Shown: positions 13,301 through 43,940 of the stretch, piece after piece
Layout: every line of letters begins with the position of its first letter
Position numbering within the stretch: the stretch's first letter is position 1
From: Xiphophorus maculatus
Lineage: Eukaryota; Chordata; Actinopteri; Cyprinodontiformes; Poeciliidae
NCBI RefSeq assembly: GCF_002775205.1
Contig: NC_036458.1
Coordinates: forward strand, 1,456,560-1,520,559
Reading direction: 5' to 3'
DNA: 64,000 nt
Position numbers and translations under genes: made by a program
Notes under the pieces: generated by a model
Database searches by the model: none
What the model was told of the DNA's origin: nothing
What the model saw: only the letters and a program-made list of their open reading frames with translations

Positions 13301-15961
13301 CTGACGGCTGTGTGCTCTGCTGCGGCACAACGACGAGCCTTTTCTGGGTTTCAGATAAAAATATCAGCTGACTCGACTCAGCTGCTCCACTTAGCAGAGA
13401 TCAAACTGGGTTACACGCTGCAGGAACTGGGTTGATTCACTTCAGCCTCCAGTTGATGGTTAAACTTGGACCTGGCAGTTTGAGCTGCTTGTACAGAACC
13501 TGATTAGATGGAGGAGGGATTGATGAAGTGGTTTCAGTCCAAGATGCACCGATCTGCTTTTTTCACTTCTGATGCCGATATCTGAGGTGTAGTGTTGACA
13601 GAAAAACAGCTGAACTGACTTTGAACAGGTATAAATGTACTGAATTACACATTTATTATTTAACTCTGCAGCAGCACAACACACTCAGAAACACAGCTAG
13701 CTTCACTAGCTTGGCCAAACAAGTAAAAATCAAAACAGCTTTAATTTGTTAAATTGGGAGTTAAACAACCAATGTACCTTAAACTGACAATTAACAGGTT
13801 GACTATTTTGGTCAAACATGTAAGAATAAACTGCTACAAACCTTTCAAATGGTTCAGAAATGAGGAATTTTACGTATAATATAAATAATAAAACCTGATG
13901 TTGTAGAATTTGACTGAATAGATCTGCTCTGATGCATCAGGCTCATTGATCCCCGATCTATAACTATTTTATTGATCTGGTATTGGTGGAGTATGATGCT
14001 GTTTTCTCTCTGCAGTACTTTGCCTCTGTGATCAGCGGCCTGCTGGCGGTGGCCTGGATCGGACAGCAGGTCCACAACCTCTTCCTCACCTACCTGATCG
14101 GTAAGACTGCCCCCATGTGGCCACTAGCCTCTGCAACAAGGTGCTGATTTCTGCTGAACCAGGTTTCTCTGCCCTGCTGAAGTCTCTGTGTGTAACTCTG
14201 TAAACATCTTTATTACCTGCCAGGCTGCTGCTGTGACTCAGAATTAAAACGCCTTTTCATAAATGATGAACGCGCCTTCCTGTAACTCTGTGACGCGTCA
14301 TCAGCTGCATGCGCTCAGACACGCTGGGTTTGAGTTCAGACACGACTGCCGTCTCCGACACTTCTAAGAACAATATGCTGAATGACTGTAGTTTTCTCCT
14401 GATACTGCAGCAGCTGCCGTTATATGACTGACTGCTAATAAAACCTGGTTTACATTTCTTAACTTAGTTTTTATAAATAAAGAAAATCCCCTCAAATCAT
14501 CAGATCTTTCTCACTGACAGACGTCACACCTGATGCTGATGGTGTAGTAAATCGACTTTTGAGAGAAGGTGTAGACGATATAAGATTTTTTTTTTTCATT
14601 CATTTTGCTTGTTTGATCATTTTAAACCAATTGAATGAAATAAATCTATCATGTGACAACATGCTCCACTTCTATGTATCGAGTCAGAAAAATGACACAA
14701 AGATGCAGAGAATCTGAAAAGGGGACAAAATGTTTTACTATCAACACTGAAAGCTAGATAAAAAGATCCCAGGGTGTCTCCATGCATTCAGGTTAATTTA
14801 AAGAAAATGATGAGGAAGTAGGTCAGTTATGCCAGCTTGACTTTGACAACATTAAGATGTTCCTGCTGTTCAGTTTGATGTTTCGGTTCAATGGCACTAA
14901 AATAAGGTGACCTTCGCTCTGACAGGTCATCAGCAGGGCGGATGTTTATATCAGCTAATCTACTGCTGCTGTGTCCATGCGACCACTTATTAATAATCAT
15001 AAAGTGAACACCAAGCTAGAAAATGTATCAGAACGTTTTGTTTGGGGTTGTATTTCTTGTGCTGTGGGTGAAATTTTTACATTTTTGGCATTAATGTTCC
15101 CTATACGGTTGAACGTCATCTCTGCTCTTTTGACTAGTGGAGCTGTTACCACGGCAGCAGTTGTGCAGTAAAGTTGAACGAGAAAAAGGAATACTACTTG
15201 TGGTTTTGGGTTGGTCTTTTGTTGCTATTCTCTAGTGGCGCTTCAAGTTCTGAAAGGTCAATTAATGACAAACTGGACTTCCTGCCTTGTTTTTGTAAAT
15301 ATTCATCTAGTTTTCTCTTGTGTCTTGGCAGAACTGATAGAAACCAAACTGTTTATAGGGAGAATTAATATTTAATGTATCAACACTGGAAATTTTCTCA
15401 GCTTTAATTGAAGCCATATGAGAGCGTTGCAAATGTCTTTGTGACAGATTCCTTCTCAGTGGAACAGTTTGGGTTTTGTTGACATGATTCAATGTTTAGC
15501 AATGGAGCCACTAGCTTTAGCGGCTAATGAGCGATGTCCTGTCCAGTACTATGTGATCGATGATCTTATCCTTTATTGCAAAAATCAAGGTTCAGATTGC
15601 ATCAGAAATCACTTCAGAATTTAAGTATTTACAGTACTTTATCAAAAAATACAGAATATAGAAAGTAATTAAAGAAACTAATAAAATGGTTGCAATATTT
15701 GGCACATTAATTACTTTAGCGAGCCATTTATTTCTGTATTTATTGCCAACTTTAGTAGGATCGGTCCTCCATACACCAGCTCCTGTTCATGGGGATGGAA
15801 ATGCTTCAGGAAATTTGTTGACGTTTTGTACTTTGTCTGCAGTGAGCTTTCTGCTGCTGCTGCCGGGTCTGAACCAGCATGGCGTCATCTCAAAGTACAC
15901 CTCCATGGCCAAGAGGGAGATCAACAAACTGCTCAAGCAAAAGGAGAAGAAGAACCAGTAG
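7101..15961 (+). CDS. arl6ip1: ARL6IP1, ADP-ribosylation factor-like 6-interacting protein 1 (complete, six exons)
   Basis: ER-membrane hairpin protein that shapes ER tubules. Coding exons: 7101-7136, 10381-10514, 11180-11299, 13158-13272, 14016-14100, 15843-15961; 609 nt, 202 residues, close to the human 203. All junctions are GT-AG and phases agree. Recognisable conserved stretches are LEEQLQGWREV and RVLRWEQPWFPGA (exon 2), a hydrophobic hairpin with YYLDPSVL and CLADYFVP (exon 3), TTEQQQRFHEIC..LV and GWWKRL (exon 4), GQQVHNLFLTYLI (exon 5), and LLLLPGLNQHG..SKY then the lysine-rich tail EINKLLKQKEKKNQ (exon 6), which resembles a C-terminal ER-retention signal. Intron 1 (3.2 kb) holds a hAT element and ends in a (TG)n tract against the exon 2 acceptor. 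Intron 3 holds a SINE. Confidence 0.96.
8868..10238. mobile_element. Non-autonomous hAT element in arl6ip1 intron 1
   Basis: A 1371-bp insertion flanked by a perfect 8-bp target-site duplication ATTTCTGC (8860-8867 and 10239-10246), diagnostic of hAT-type transposition. The termini are inverted: TAGGGGTGTA at the left, TAGGGCTGTA as reverse complement at the right, each followed by 'cgata'-rich subterminal repeats. No transposase ORF; the longest frame is 62 codons. Confidence 0.85.
10334..10373 (+). repeat. (TG)n microsatellite abutting the arl6ip1 exon 2 acceptor
   Basis: About 20 TG units, then 'cgtgcag' and the exon 2 boundary at 10380/10381. The repeat occupies the place of a polypyrimidine tract. 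Confidence 0.95.
11828..12052 (-). mobile_element. tRNA-derived SINE in arl6ip1 intron 3
   Basis: On the minus strand: a tRNA-like head with A-box-like GTGGCGTAGTGGTTAGCG and B-box GGTTCGACTCC, a body with 'cttccccgtttcctgtcag', and an A/T-rich tail. It is flanked by a perfect 15-bp target duplication GTCTGAGCTCCTTTT (11813-11827 and 12053-12067). A second copy lies at 24645-24851. Confidence 0.88.
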
Positions 15962-16645
15962 AGGAAGTGTGCAAAATGGAGAGGAGAAAGAGAAGAAAGT
16001 TTGTAGAAAAGAAAAAGCAAAAACCGGAAGTTTGTGTCTGAGCAAAAAGCACTTTGTTTCTACACATCTGATAAGTTTAATTTCTTCACACTTCCCACCG
16101 TGTGACATTCAACCGTCATCACCCCTTCCACAGGCACCACATGACGTTAATCACGTGTGAAAAATCCTTTTTTCATAAATCAGCTGTGCTTTGTTTTACA
16201 GTCAGCAATGCTTTAAGCCATTCCCTCGGATTAGACGGAGACTACTGAGCAGTTCACGCATTGCTGCATATTTTAACCTGGTTATTCACAGCAATTCTTT
16301 CAGGGGGGCTTAGTTAGGGTAAAATAGCAGAATATGAACGTTTTTATGTTTGTGCTTTGTTGCTTTATATTTGAACACAGTGCTGAAAACTAACTGGATT
16401 TAAAGCTGAGCTAATCAGGAGAGAAGCTGCCTGGAGATGAAGGTTCTGCTGTATCTGCTGGATGAAAACAGATCTGATGCTTTTAAAACCACAGAGACGT
16501 GACGTTATGGGGGCTCTCTGTTTAAGACTGTCCTGTCTTGGTAGACATTTCTTTTCTTATTTATGTGTTTGATCTCTTTTCTGTTCTCATTTCATTGTCT
16601 TTGTGAGATCCCAGCAATCAATAAAGTTTGATTTTAAATGACTGG
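15962..16645 (+). other. arl6ip1 3' UTR with polyadenylation signal
   Basis: Non-coding sequence after the stop at 15959-15961. It contains a canonical AATAAA at 16620-16625, followed by a GT/T-rich stretch typical of a cleavage region. Confidence 0.75.
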
Positions 16646-16931
16646 TGGCTTCTGAGGCTCATTTTAATGTCAAGAACTCCTGACCTGTTTTAAATGGCAG
16701 CTCAAAGCAGCAGCGTCTGAGGACTCCTTTCATTTTTTCTTATCGTAGTGAAGACGTCCACTTGGCATTAACCAGAAAAGCAGCCATGGCGGTATCTCTG
16801 GAGGAGCTGCAGAGTTGCCTACGCTCAACATTTTGATGCAACTTTTCTGCAAATCTAAAACTTTGTTCAAAGCTGTCAAAATTCACGATCCTATTCTGTA
16901 TAAATCTAGATCAGTCAGTGTATCTGTTGCA
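16646..16931. other. Unique spacer between arl6ip1 and the segmental duplication
   Basis: No gene or repeat recognised. Similarity to the 46.6-kb copy starts abruptly at about 16932. Confidence 0.5.
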
Positions 16932-19096
16932 TCTTTTTATGACTTTAGTAACTGATTCCTGGTTTTCTAATCCTGGTTCCTGTTGCAGATTTCTACCATG
17001 TCTGACAGCAGGAGTTGTTTCTCTGCAGGGCTGCTTATAATTTCATCAAGTTCTCAAAGTGAAAATCTGCATAACAAAACTTAAAAGACATATTCCTGCT
17101 GAACAAAGGTCATGGGGGGTGTACTTAGTTTGATGGATGTTTTTTAGTTTGGTGAAACTGCATGAAATATGAGTCGCAGCTTAAATATCAACATTTTTGC
17201 ATAAAGTGAATGTGGTTACGTAGAAAACAGGAAAAAACATTTGCATATAGACATATCTCGGTGAATCTCTTATCTCCTGATCTGAAAGAAATAAGTGGGT
17301 AAAACAAAATATTTTTATGTTTAATGATAGTTATACTGTTCATATCCATGTTTGCAATGTATAAAATATGAACCATAAATGTAAACCTGTTTTTTTCCTA
17401 ATTCCTTCATCCCAACATTTCACTTAAAAAGGAAAGTTCGCCCCATAGCACCACCTGGTGGACAACCAGGGCTTCACAGCGGAGTACGTTTCCAGGTTGA
17501 AGTTTGTATTTTTCCTCTGATCAGATGTCTATCATCGTTTAAATACAATGTACAGTGCTGTAAAAAAGGCATTTCTTGTGTTTTGATCAGACTTAAATGT
17601 TTCTGATTATCAGACAATAATAACCTGATTAAACACTAAATCAGCTTTACGTAAGCAAATCAACAAACTAAATACAAAAAGAAAATTAGTAAAGCAATAA
17701 ACCAACTGGAATAAATCATTGTTTAATTAATAGCTACTGTAAAATGAAAGCTGAAATAGCTCTATGCGTGACATCAGTCAGCCATTGTTTCTGAGTGGCT
17801 GGACAGCAGCAGCCGCACCACGCAGGCTTTACACATTTACCAGGCGGAAGAAAAAGTAGCTCCCATTTAGGCAAGAATAATTATCGTCTGTATTTCAGCG
17901 TCTGAGACTCTCGACAAGGAAAATAAGAGGTAAAAGTTTAAACTGGTGTTTCTTCAGCTTTCCATGTAAAGTTTCTGAATTAAATTATTTCAAGAATTTA
18001 AACGTGAATACTTAATTCTTTGACAGGAAACGCTAATAGGTAGCTAACGTTAGCCGACCAAAGATGGCGGCGGTCCCATTTCAGAAACTAGGAACGGGAC
18101 AGTCAAGTGTTTGTATGTTCAGCCTTTGTTGTAAAAATACATTTGCACATTTATTTATGGTAAAATTAGATTTTCGGACACCATTAAATTGAGCTGTTAA
18201 TGACTCTTTGAGGCCAACCTTTGGTTGAACCGCGAATTCACCTTTCCAGCCGTTATGAACAGCTGGAACTGCCAGGAACCGTCGTGGGGATCCTGGAAAA
18301 TCCTGGGGCGATTGATGCCCTTCAGTTTACATTGAAACAGAAAAAGTATTGCAAAAAAGAGTATCTTATATTAAAAACGTAGTTTTTCAAAATGTGCCAT
18401 GAAACAAATGTTGTATGAATGCTTTCCCCCTTTCCAAAAGTTAAAATCAGTATCAGTCACCTAACTGACTTCTACAGTTTATTATTTAGCCAAAAGGTCA
18501 AGTTTGTGATTGTAGAGAGTTATCTTTTGGCTGTTAAACTCAATGGCAGAAACTCTTCATATTTTGATGTAAACAAAAAGGTATTCTGCTTGATTCCTTC
18601 TCCACACCTTGATTTTATTTTCTAAACTGACGATAAAAATGTATGTTTGTATTTTGTAATGTTTCTTGAGACTGTATTTGTTGTAAATTTACAGTAGGCT
18701 GCACTTAAACTGAGTGGGATTAAATTATTGCCTCAGCAGTTAGAACCATTTTTAAATTATGACTGTTTTCAGGGTCAAAATCTAGCAAATTCTTATTTTT
18801 GTTATTATTTTTCCACTATTGATGTGGATACCAGCTTTGGCTTGGCTTATAAAAAACATTAACGTAGTTATTAGCATCTAGAATAAATTACAAAATATAA
18901 TATGGGGGAAGAATATTTAAGAATAGAATTATTTAATGTATAATTTCCTTGAATTCTTTACCATAATTAAACATGATAATCAGATAAGATAACAGGGACA
19001 CAAATTTGTAAAAAATAAGTTTAATTTATTGCTTTTATATATTTATTTTATTCCAGTTTAATCAAGGATTGGATAGTACACAGTGTCACATCACAA

Positions 19097-19437
<341 letters not shown>

Positions 19438-19765
19438 GGGAATACCAAGCAACGCTTGTTTTGTACATAGATTTTCTATCCGCAAGCTATTAGCAATTTT
19501 TTTAAGACAGCAAAATTATAATTTATCCAGATATATTTAAAATTAAACCTCAAAATCAACATATTTTAATCAGCATTATGGCAGTGAGCATGATATTAGA
19601 AAATGAATGAACTGATTTGTTTTAATAAAGAAACAGAACCAATCAGATTTACAATCTATAACAGTAATCAGGTAAAGATAAATCACACTTCAAGAAAACT
19701 GGATAAGATTAAACTTAGCTTTTTTGACTAAATTTCTGTTGGTTAATATTTATAGATCTGATGCA

Positions 19766-19771
19766 TTTATT
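19766..19771 (-). terminator. Candidate polyadenylation signal of polyserase A
   Basis: AATAAA on the minus strand, about 265 nt past the stop codon at 20036. It is preserved in copy B at 49095-49100. Confidence 0.45.
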
Positions 19772-20035
19772 TAGATTTTTCAAGGTTGATTTTACAACCA
19801 TGTAAGGTTTAGCCTTTAAACTATTTTTGCTTTATGTTTTTAGTTTCTTCTGTGGATGAAAAGAAAAATGTTTACAGCTTGAAAGTCGCTGCCAAACGGT
19901 TCTGATCCTTTAGATCTGCATTGAATAACCAAAGCCAGAAACAAGCTGAATGTTATCAAGGAGAATTTTGGGCTAAAATTAAAACACCTGCTATCTCTGT
20001 TTCATATCTTGTAAATCAGAGAGTGTAAATGCTGC

Positions 20036-39112
<19,077 letters not shown>

Positions 39113-39144
39113 CACTGTCACTCGTCTGCAGCTGATCTGCTCTT

Positions 39145-39154
39145 GTTTATATAG
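39145..39154 (-). promoter_or_regulatory. TATA box of polyserase A
   Basis: CTATATAAAC on the minus strand, about 33-42 bp upstream of the ATG at 39112, implying a very short 5' UTR. Identical in copy B. Confidence 0.75.
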
Positions 39155-39917
39155 CCAACATGCAACTTTTTAATGACACCCACAATGACTCATCTGCTCA
39201 GCGACATACCAACAACTCACCTGATGTTCATAATATGCAGGAAGTGAACAGGCATCTTATCTGGGTGTTATGAGCATTAATTTGTGGAAAAATGATCTTA
39301 ATAAAACATACAGATGGATGTTAATGTAGTGAAAAACAGATCATTTTCTATTTATTACAGGTGCTATATTGTCCCAAGTACCAGTATAGTCAAGCAGTAT
39401 AAAAATCAAGGACTGGTACTTCTGTGAGGTGAACTATGATTGATAATTTAATAACAAAGTTATGCAGGAACTTTGCCAACATACGGATGTTTTGTGTCTT
39501 CTAAAAACACTTGAGCCTATCATTAACTGAAGAAATAAATCAACATAAACCCGTCTAATCCAGTTATGTTAGATTCTATTCTGATGATTTACTTTCATAT
39601 TTAATCATAATTCAGTAAGTCTGGTTTATTTAAGCACACTTTAGCAACAAGGCATTTCAAAGGGCTGCACATGAAAATAACACAACAATGAACAAACAGG
39701 AAAACATTACACTGGCATAAAAAAGTAATGTTACAGTTAAGACCATATTAAAGGGTAAAGGAACTCAGTTTTTAAAAAAAGGTTTTAAGTAACTTAATTT
39801 CATAATGTGGTGACATAAATGACCACTGAGTGTACTGATTAGTTGTTTGGTTAAACGTTTAGCTAAGACGAGACACAACATACAGTGACCGCCGTGAAGC
39901 CCAGGGTTGGTTGCAAC

Positions 39918-40573
39918 TAGGCCTGTTTGCGATAAACGGTAAATCAATTAATCATACGATAAATTAAAACTATCGACGTCATTTTAATTATCGGCATTAT
40001 CGTCTCTTCCGGCTTTTTTCTCTTTCTGTTAATGACACCGAACAACTCAACTCCGGTGCTCTCCACTGACCCTCCCTTCCTCATTTCCTTAGTGTAAAGC
40101 CCAGCACACACTACACGATCTTAGAGCTGTCAGCAGATTTTCAAACCCTGACAGACCAAACATTAGCCGACAGAAATCCTAGGTATAACGGTTCGATCGG
40201 GTTCGTTCCTGCCCTGTGGTGTCCAACAATGGGCACAAAATAATGGCTACAAGTTCAGTGAACTAATTTTAAAACCAGGCATTAATCAATGCTTTACTAC
40301 AATCTACCTGCAATGCATGTTGCTAGTGTCAGTGTAAAGTCCTGACTGAATGAAAATCATTATAACTTATTTACTTCACGTTAACAAGAACAGCTGAAAA
40401 GTTACCGGGTTTATCAACTGCGGTAGCAATTTCGCTCCAACTCCTCCTCTTGTCATTTCTATATTCTTTGCATGTTGAATAAACATTAATGTTGTTTCCA
40501 CGTATCATCTCCAATGTCGCTGGACTTCGGGTTGCGTCGTGTCAGCTGTTTGGGATTCCCCTCCGTAATTGGA
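39918..40573. mobile_element. Truncated hAT element (copy A)
   Basis: Starts TAGGCCTGTTTGCG directly after GTTGCAAC, the same site as the full element at 61896-63422. It breaks off after 'ccgtaattgga', followed by about 37 bp of AT-rich filler and a repeat of upstream sequence. Confidence 0.8.
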
Positions 40574-40610
40574 TTTACGGTGTTTTTATGAGCATCAATT
40601 AACTTAATTA

Positions 40611-40918
40611 ACTTAATAACAAAGTTATGCAGGAACTTTGCCAACATACGGATGTTTTGTGTCTTCTAAAAACACTTGAGCCTATCATTAACTGAAGAAA
40701 TAAATCAACATAAACCCGTCTAATCCAGTTATGTTAGATTCTATTCTGATGATTTACTTTCATATTTAATCATATTTCAGTAAGTCTGGTTTATTTAAGC
40801 ACACTTTAGCAACAAGGCATTTCAAAGGGCTGCACATGAAAATAACATAACAATGAACAAACAGGAAAACATTACACTGGCATAAAAAAGAAGTAATGTT
40901 ACAGTTAAGACCATATTA
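40611..40918. repeat. Local direct duplication of 39446-39737
   Basis: Nearly identical to 39446-39737 (begins 'taataacaaagttatgcag'). A second piece, 42409-42534, repeats 39790-39917 with the hAT-free site. Together they show a local tandem duplication in copy A that is absent from copy B. Confidence 0.8.
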
Positions 40919-40959
40919 ATCAATGTTCCAGTTATTATTCAAAGGTAACTCTAATCTGG

Positions 40960-42060
40960 TGGATTTTTTTAGCCCTGATTTAAAGGAACTCAGGTTTTTT
41001 TAAAGTTTCTTCCAGATAAGAGGAGGATAGACGCTGAATGCTGCTTCTCTGTGTTTGGTTCTGGTTCTGGGGATGCAGAGCAAACCAGAACCAGAACTAG
41101 AAGACCTGAGGGGTCTGGAAAGTTGATGCAACAACTGAACTTTGATGTATTTTATGCTAAGCCATTCAGCAATTTATAAGCTAACTACTAATTACTCTTA
41201 AAATCTGTTGTCTGAGCTACAAGGAGCCAGCAAAGAACTTTAGAACTGGTATTATATGTTCTACTTTCCTGGTTTTAATCAGAACTCCAACAGCAGCGTT
41301 CTGGATTAGCTGCAGCTGGACTACTGATTTAAAACAACTTTTTTAGGCAGACCTGTGAAGACATTGTTGCAGCAATCAATGCAGCTGAAGATAAATGCAT
41401 GAATGAGTTTCTTTAGATCTAGCTGAGACATTAGTACTTTAAACCTGGAAATTTTTTTCAGGTGATAGAAGGCCGACTTTGTAACTGTCTTTATGTGGCT
41501 CTGGAGGTTCAGGTCAGAGTCCATCACTACTCCCGGAGTTCAGCCTGATCTCTGGTTATCATCTAGTTTGTAGATCGTTCCTCTTTAGGTCCATAGATAA
41601 TGAATTCAGTTTTGTTTCTGTTCAGCTGGAGAAAGTTTTGGCTCATCCACACATTGATCTGTTGTAAGCATCTGTTTGGTGATTGGATGGGGTCAAAGGT
41701 CATCTGGTGACATCGTGATGTAGGGCTGTGTGTCATCTGTGTAGCTATGGTAGCTAATCGTATTTTCTGTTGTTACCTGAGCCAGTGGGAGCATATCAAT
41801 AATAAATAGGAGGGGTCCTAGGATTGAGCCCTGGGGTTCCCCACATGTGACTTCTGTCCGTTCTGATGAATAATTACCTTTTGACAAAAAGAAACCCCTG
41901 TTCTTTAGGTCAGACTGGAACCAGTCCAGTACTGGAGCAGAGTACTGGAACTCTCCAGTCACATCAGAAGTATGTCATGGTCAACAGCGTAACAAGTTGC
42001 ACTGAGGTCCAACAGAACCAACACGGTTCTGAGTCTGTGGTTTTTCAATAATCTTTAATG
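40960..42060 (-). mobile_element. L2/Maui-like LINE fragment, decayed
   Basis: Minus-strand frames at 41962-41693 (CGEPQGSILGPLLFIIDMLPL, then YTDDTQPYI in place of the YADD catalytic box) and 41527-41321 (DLNLQSHIKTVTKSAFYHLK, CNNVFTGLP) are RT and downstream pieces of an L2-type LINE. Broken by frameshifts; absent from copy B. Confidence 0.75.
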
Positions 42061-43374
42061 TGGTCATAAAATGAAAGTAAGTAAAATTAATTACACTTTA
42101 TTTTAATCTGAAATTCTACAACTGGAAAGTAATCTAACCATAGGACAAATAAAGATGAAACACTAAATTACATGTTATTGATGATAAAATTTAAAAATGT
42201 AGTAAAAACTAAGTTACAATTGTCACTATATTATAATTATGGTAATTCTATAATATCAATATCAAAATGAAACACAAGAGAATCAAAGAAAGAATGTAAT
42301 ACAAAAGTTTAAATAACCAATATTCTATAAAAATAATAGAAATAGATTTATTATTGCTCCCATTTTCAATCTTTTATTTATTATATTTCTATATAAGCGT
42401 TTTTTCTAACTTAATTTCATAATGTGGTGACATAAATGACCACTGAGTGTACTGATTAGTTGTTTGGTTAAACGTTTAGCTAAGACAAGACACAACATAC
42501 AGCGACCGCCGTGAAGCCCAGGGTTGGTAGCAACATGTTAGCAGCATCAGTTTTAATTGAACGGCTATTGATCAGTTTAATGAAAGAAATACGCCTGAAT
42601 CGTAAAACACAGAGCCGTCAAAAGAGCATCTGTGTCGTTGTACAGCAGAGATCCAGCAGGTCTTTCAGATCACTTGTCTGAAGTTTCCTTGAATGCTTGT
42701 GGTGTTTGTCAGTTTGTCATCTTTGAAAACTTTGAGCTCTTCCAGTAAGTAGTCTGCGAGGAATGTGACGGCCGTATCTACACCAGAGTTAAGGGAAAAA
42801 CTGGATCTTCCAGTTGGAGAATTTCAGACAAAAGGCAACCTGGTGTCAGTGAGCAGAAGAAAGAAGTTTCAGTCGGTGTCAAATTACTTAGCAATTACGG
42901 TAAGCTGTCAAATTACTTAGTAATTTGACAGCTTACCGTAATTGTTGATAAAGTCAATTTCGGTTTCTCTAAATGTCCTGACAGCAAGATGTCACATTGT
43001 TTTCTGTCCAGTTTATGACTCATTCAGTATCAATAGACTCTCACAAACATGAAGCAGGCAAAATTGGAAACCAGTAAAGTCCCACTGCAGGAAGGATTTT
43101 CACTTTAAACTGATTTCCATTCTGCAGACAGGAAATGAAGCAGTTTGTTATCCAGATATAACAAAATGAAGGAGTTTTTAAAAATCAGTTTTTCTTTTGT
43201 GATATGAAAAGTATTATTTTATTTATATTATAAATATATATTATTTATATGTATATTCCTCTCAATAATCAATTGAAAAGGTTTTACCCATTTCTAAAGT
43301 TCAGAAATGGCTTTGAATGCTTGTTTCACTGGTATTTTCCCATTTAACTTTGGTGAAGTTTACCTTCGTTCAGA
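42061..43374. other. Non-coding sequence; 42535-43030 is the right part of duplication copy A
   Basis: 42061-42400 is AT-rich and unassigned. 42535-43030 matches 63424-63895. No ORF of interest. Confidence 0.5.
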
Positions 43375-43503
43375 CTAGAAGCCCTCATCATCATCATCAT
43401 CATCGTCATCATCATCATCGTTTCCTCCTCCTCCCCCTCCTCCTCCTCCAGCTACCTGCACGGATTCTCTCAGACTGAAGATCGGACTCTTGCCGGGCCG
43501 GTT
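43375..43503 (-). CDS. Candidate terminal exon: Gly-run and Asp-run C-terminus, gene not recognised
   Basis: On the minus strand, an acceptor (gacatttcag) at 43504 is followed in phase 0 by 42 codons and TAG: NRPGKSPIFSLRESVQVA, then ten Gly, Asn, eleven Asp, EGF. The segment before the runs has no low complexity and reads like the end of an acidic-tailed protein. The runs are imperfect at codon level (one GAC, one GGG), which favours coding over plain slippage. No upstream exon was found between 43503 and 46605, so it may be the stranded 3' end of a gene cut by the duplication, or chance. Confidence 0.35.
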   Translation of the reverse strand, partial: NRPGKSPIFSLRESVQVAGGGGGGGGGNDDDDDDDDDDDEGF

Positions 43504-43746
43504 CTGAAATGTCATAACTTCTAGTCAGAAGATTATTTTAAACCTAAATACAGCAGGACTGAACAATCTGGTGCTTAACTATATTTACACCTTTGGTTCT
43601 CCACACCAGACTCAGTTTGTTCAAACATCAGGTTTCTTCATTCCACACTGATCAGTTTCCTCCTTCCACTCCACCCAGGTATCATTTTAATTTACACTTC
43701 CTTAAGATTATAATCCAGATTTTAGATTCAATCTTTCTGCTGCAGT

Positions 43747-43940
43747 CTTGCACAGAGTTGGCCCAAAGCTCTGAGCTACTTTGGGGGGAGACAGAGTCCA
43801 TCAGGGTGACCCTTAAAATGACTAACGACGTCTCAGATTTTGGAAGTGTTAGTTTTTCATACAGTAAAGTCACAGAGGGGAACATTTTCTATCAGGTTGA
43901 TTCTGCTGAGACTTGTTCCCTCTGTCCAAATGATGGATAA
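43747..43940 (+). CDS. Candidate orphan exon, function unknown
   Basis: A polypyrimidine tract and ctgcag acceptor at 43746 precede about 64 codons to TAA. The composition looks beta-strand-like and extracellular (SIRVTLKMTNDVSDFG, VDSAETCSLCPNDG). Not recognised; no partner exons found. Confidence 0.25.

Noticed and set aside
18419..18625. 68-codon ORF conserved at 48094-48300
   Set aside because: Its conservation is explained by the young segmental duplication and is no evidence of coding.
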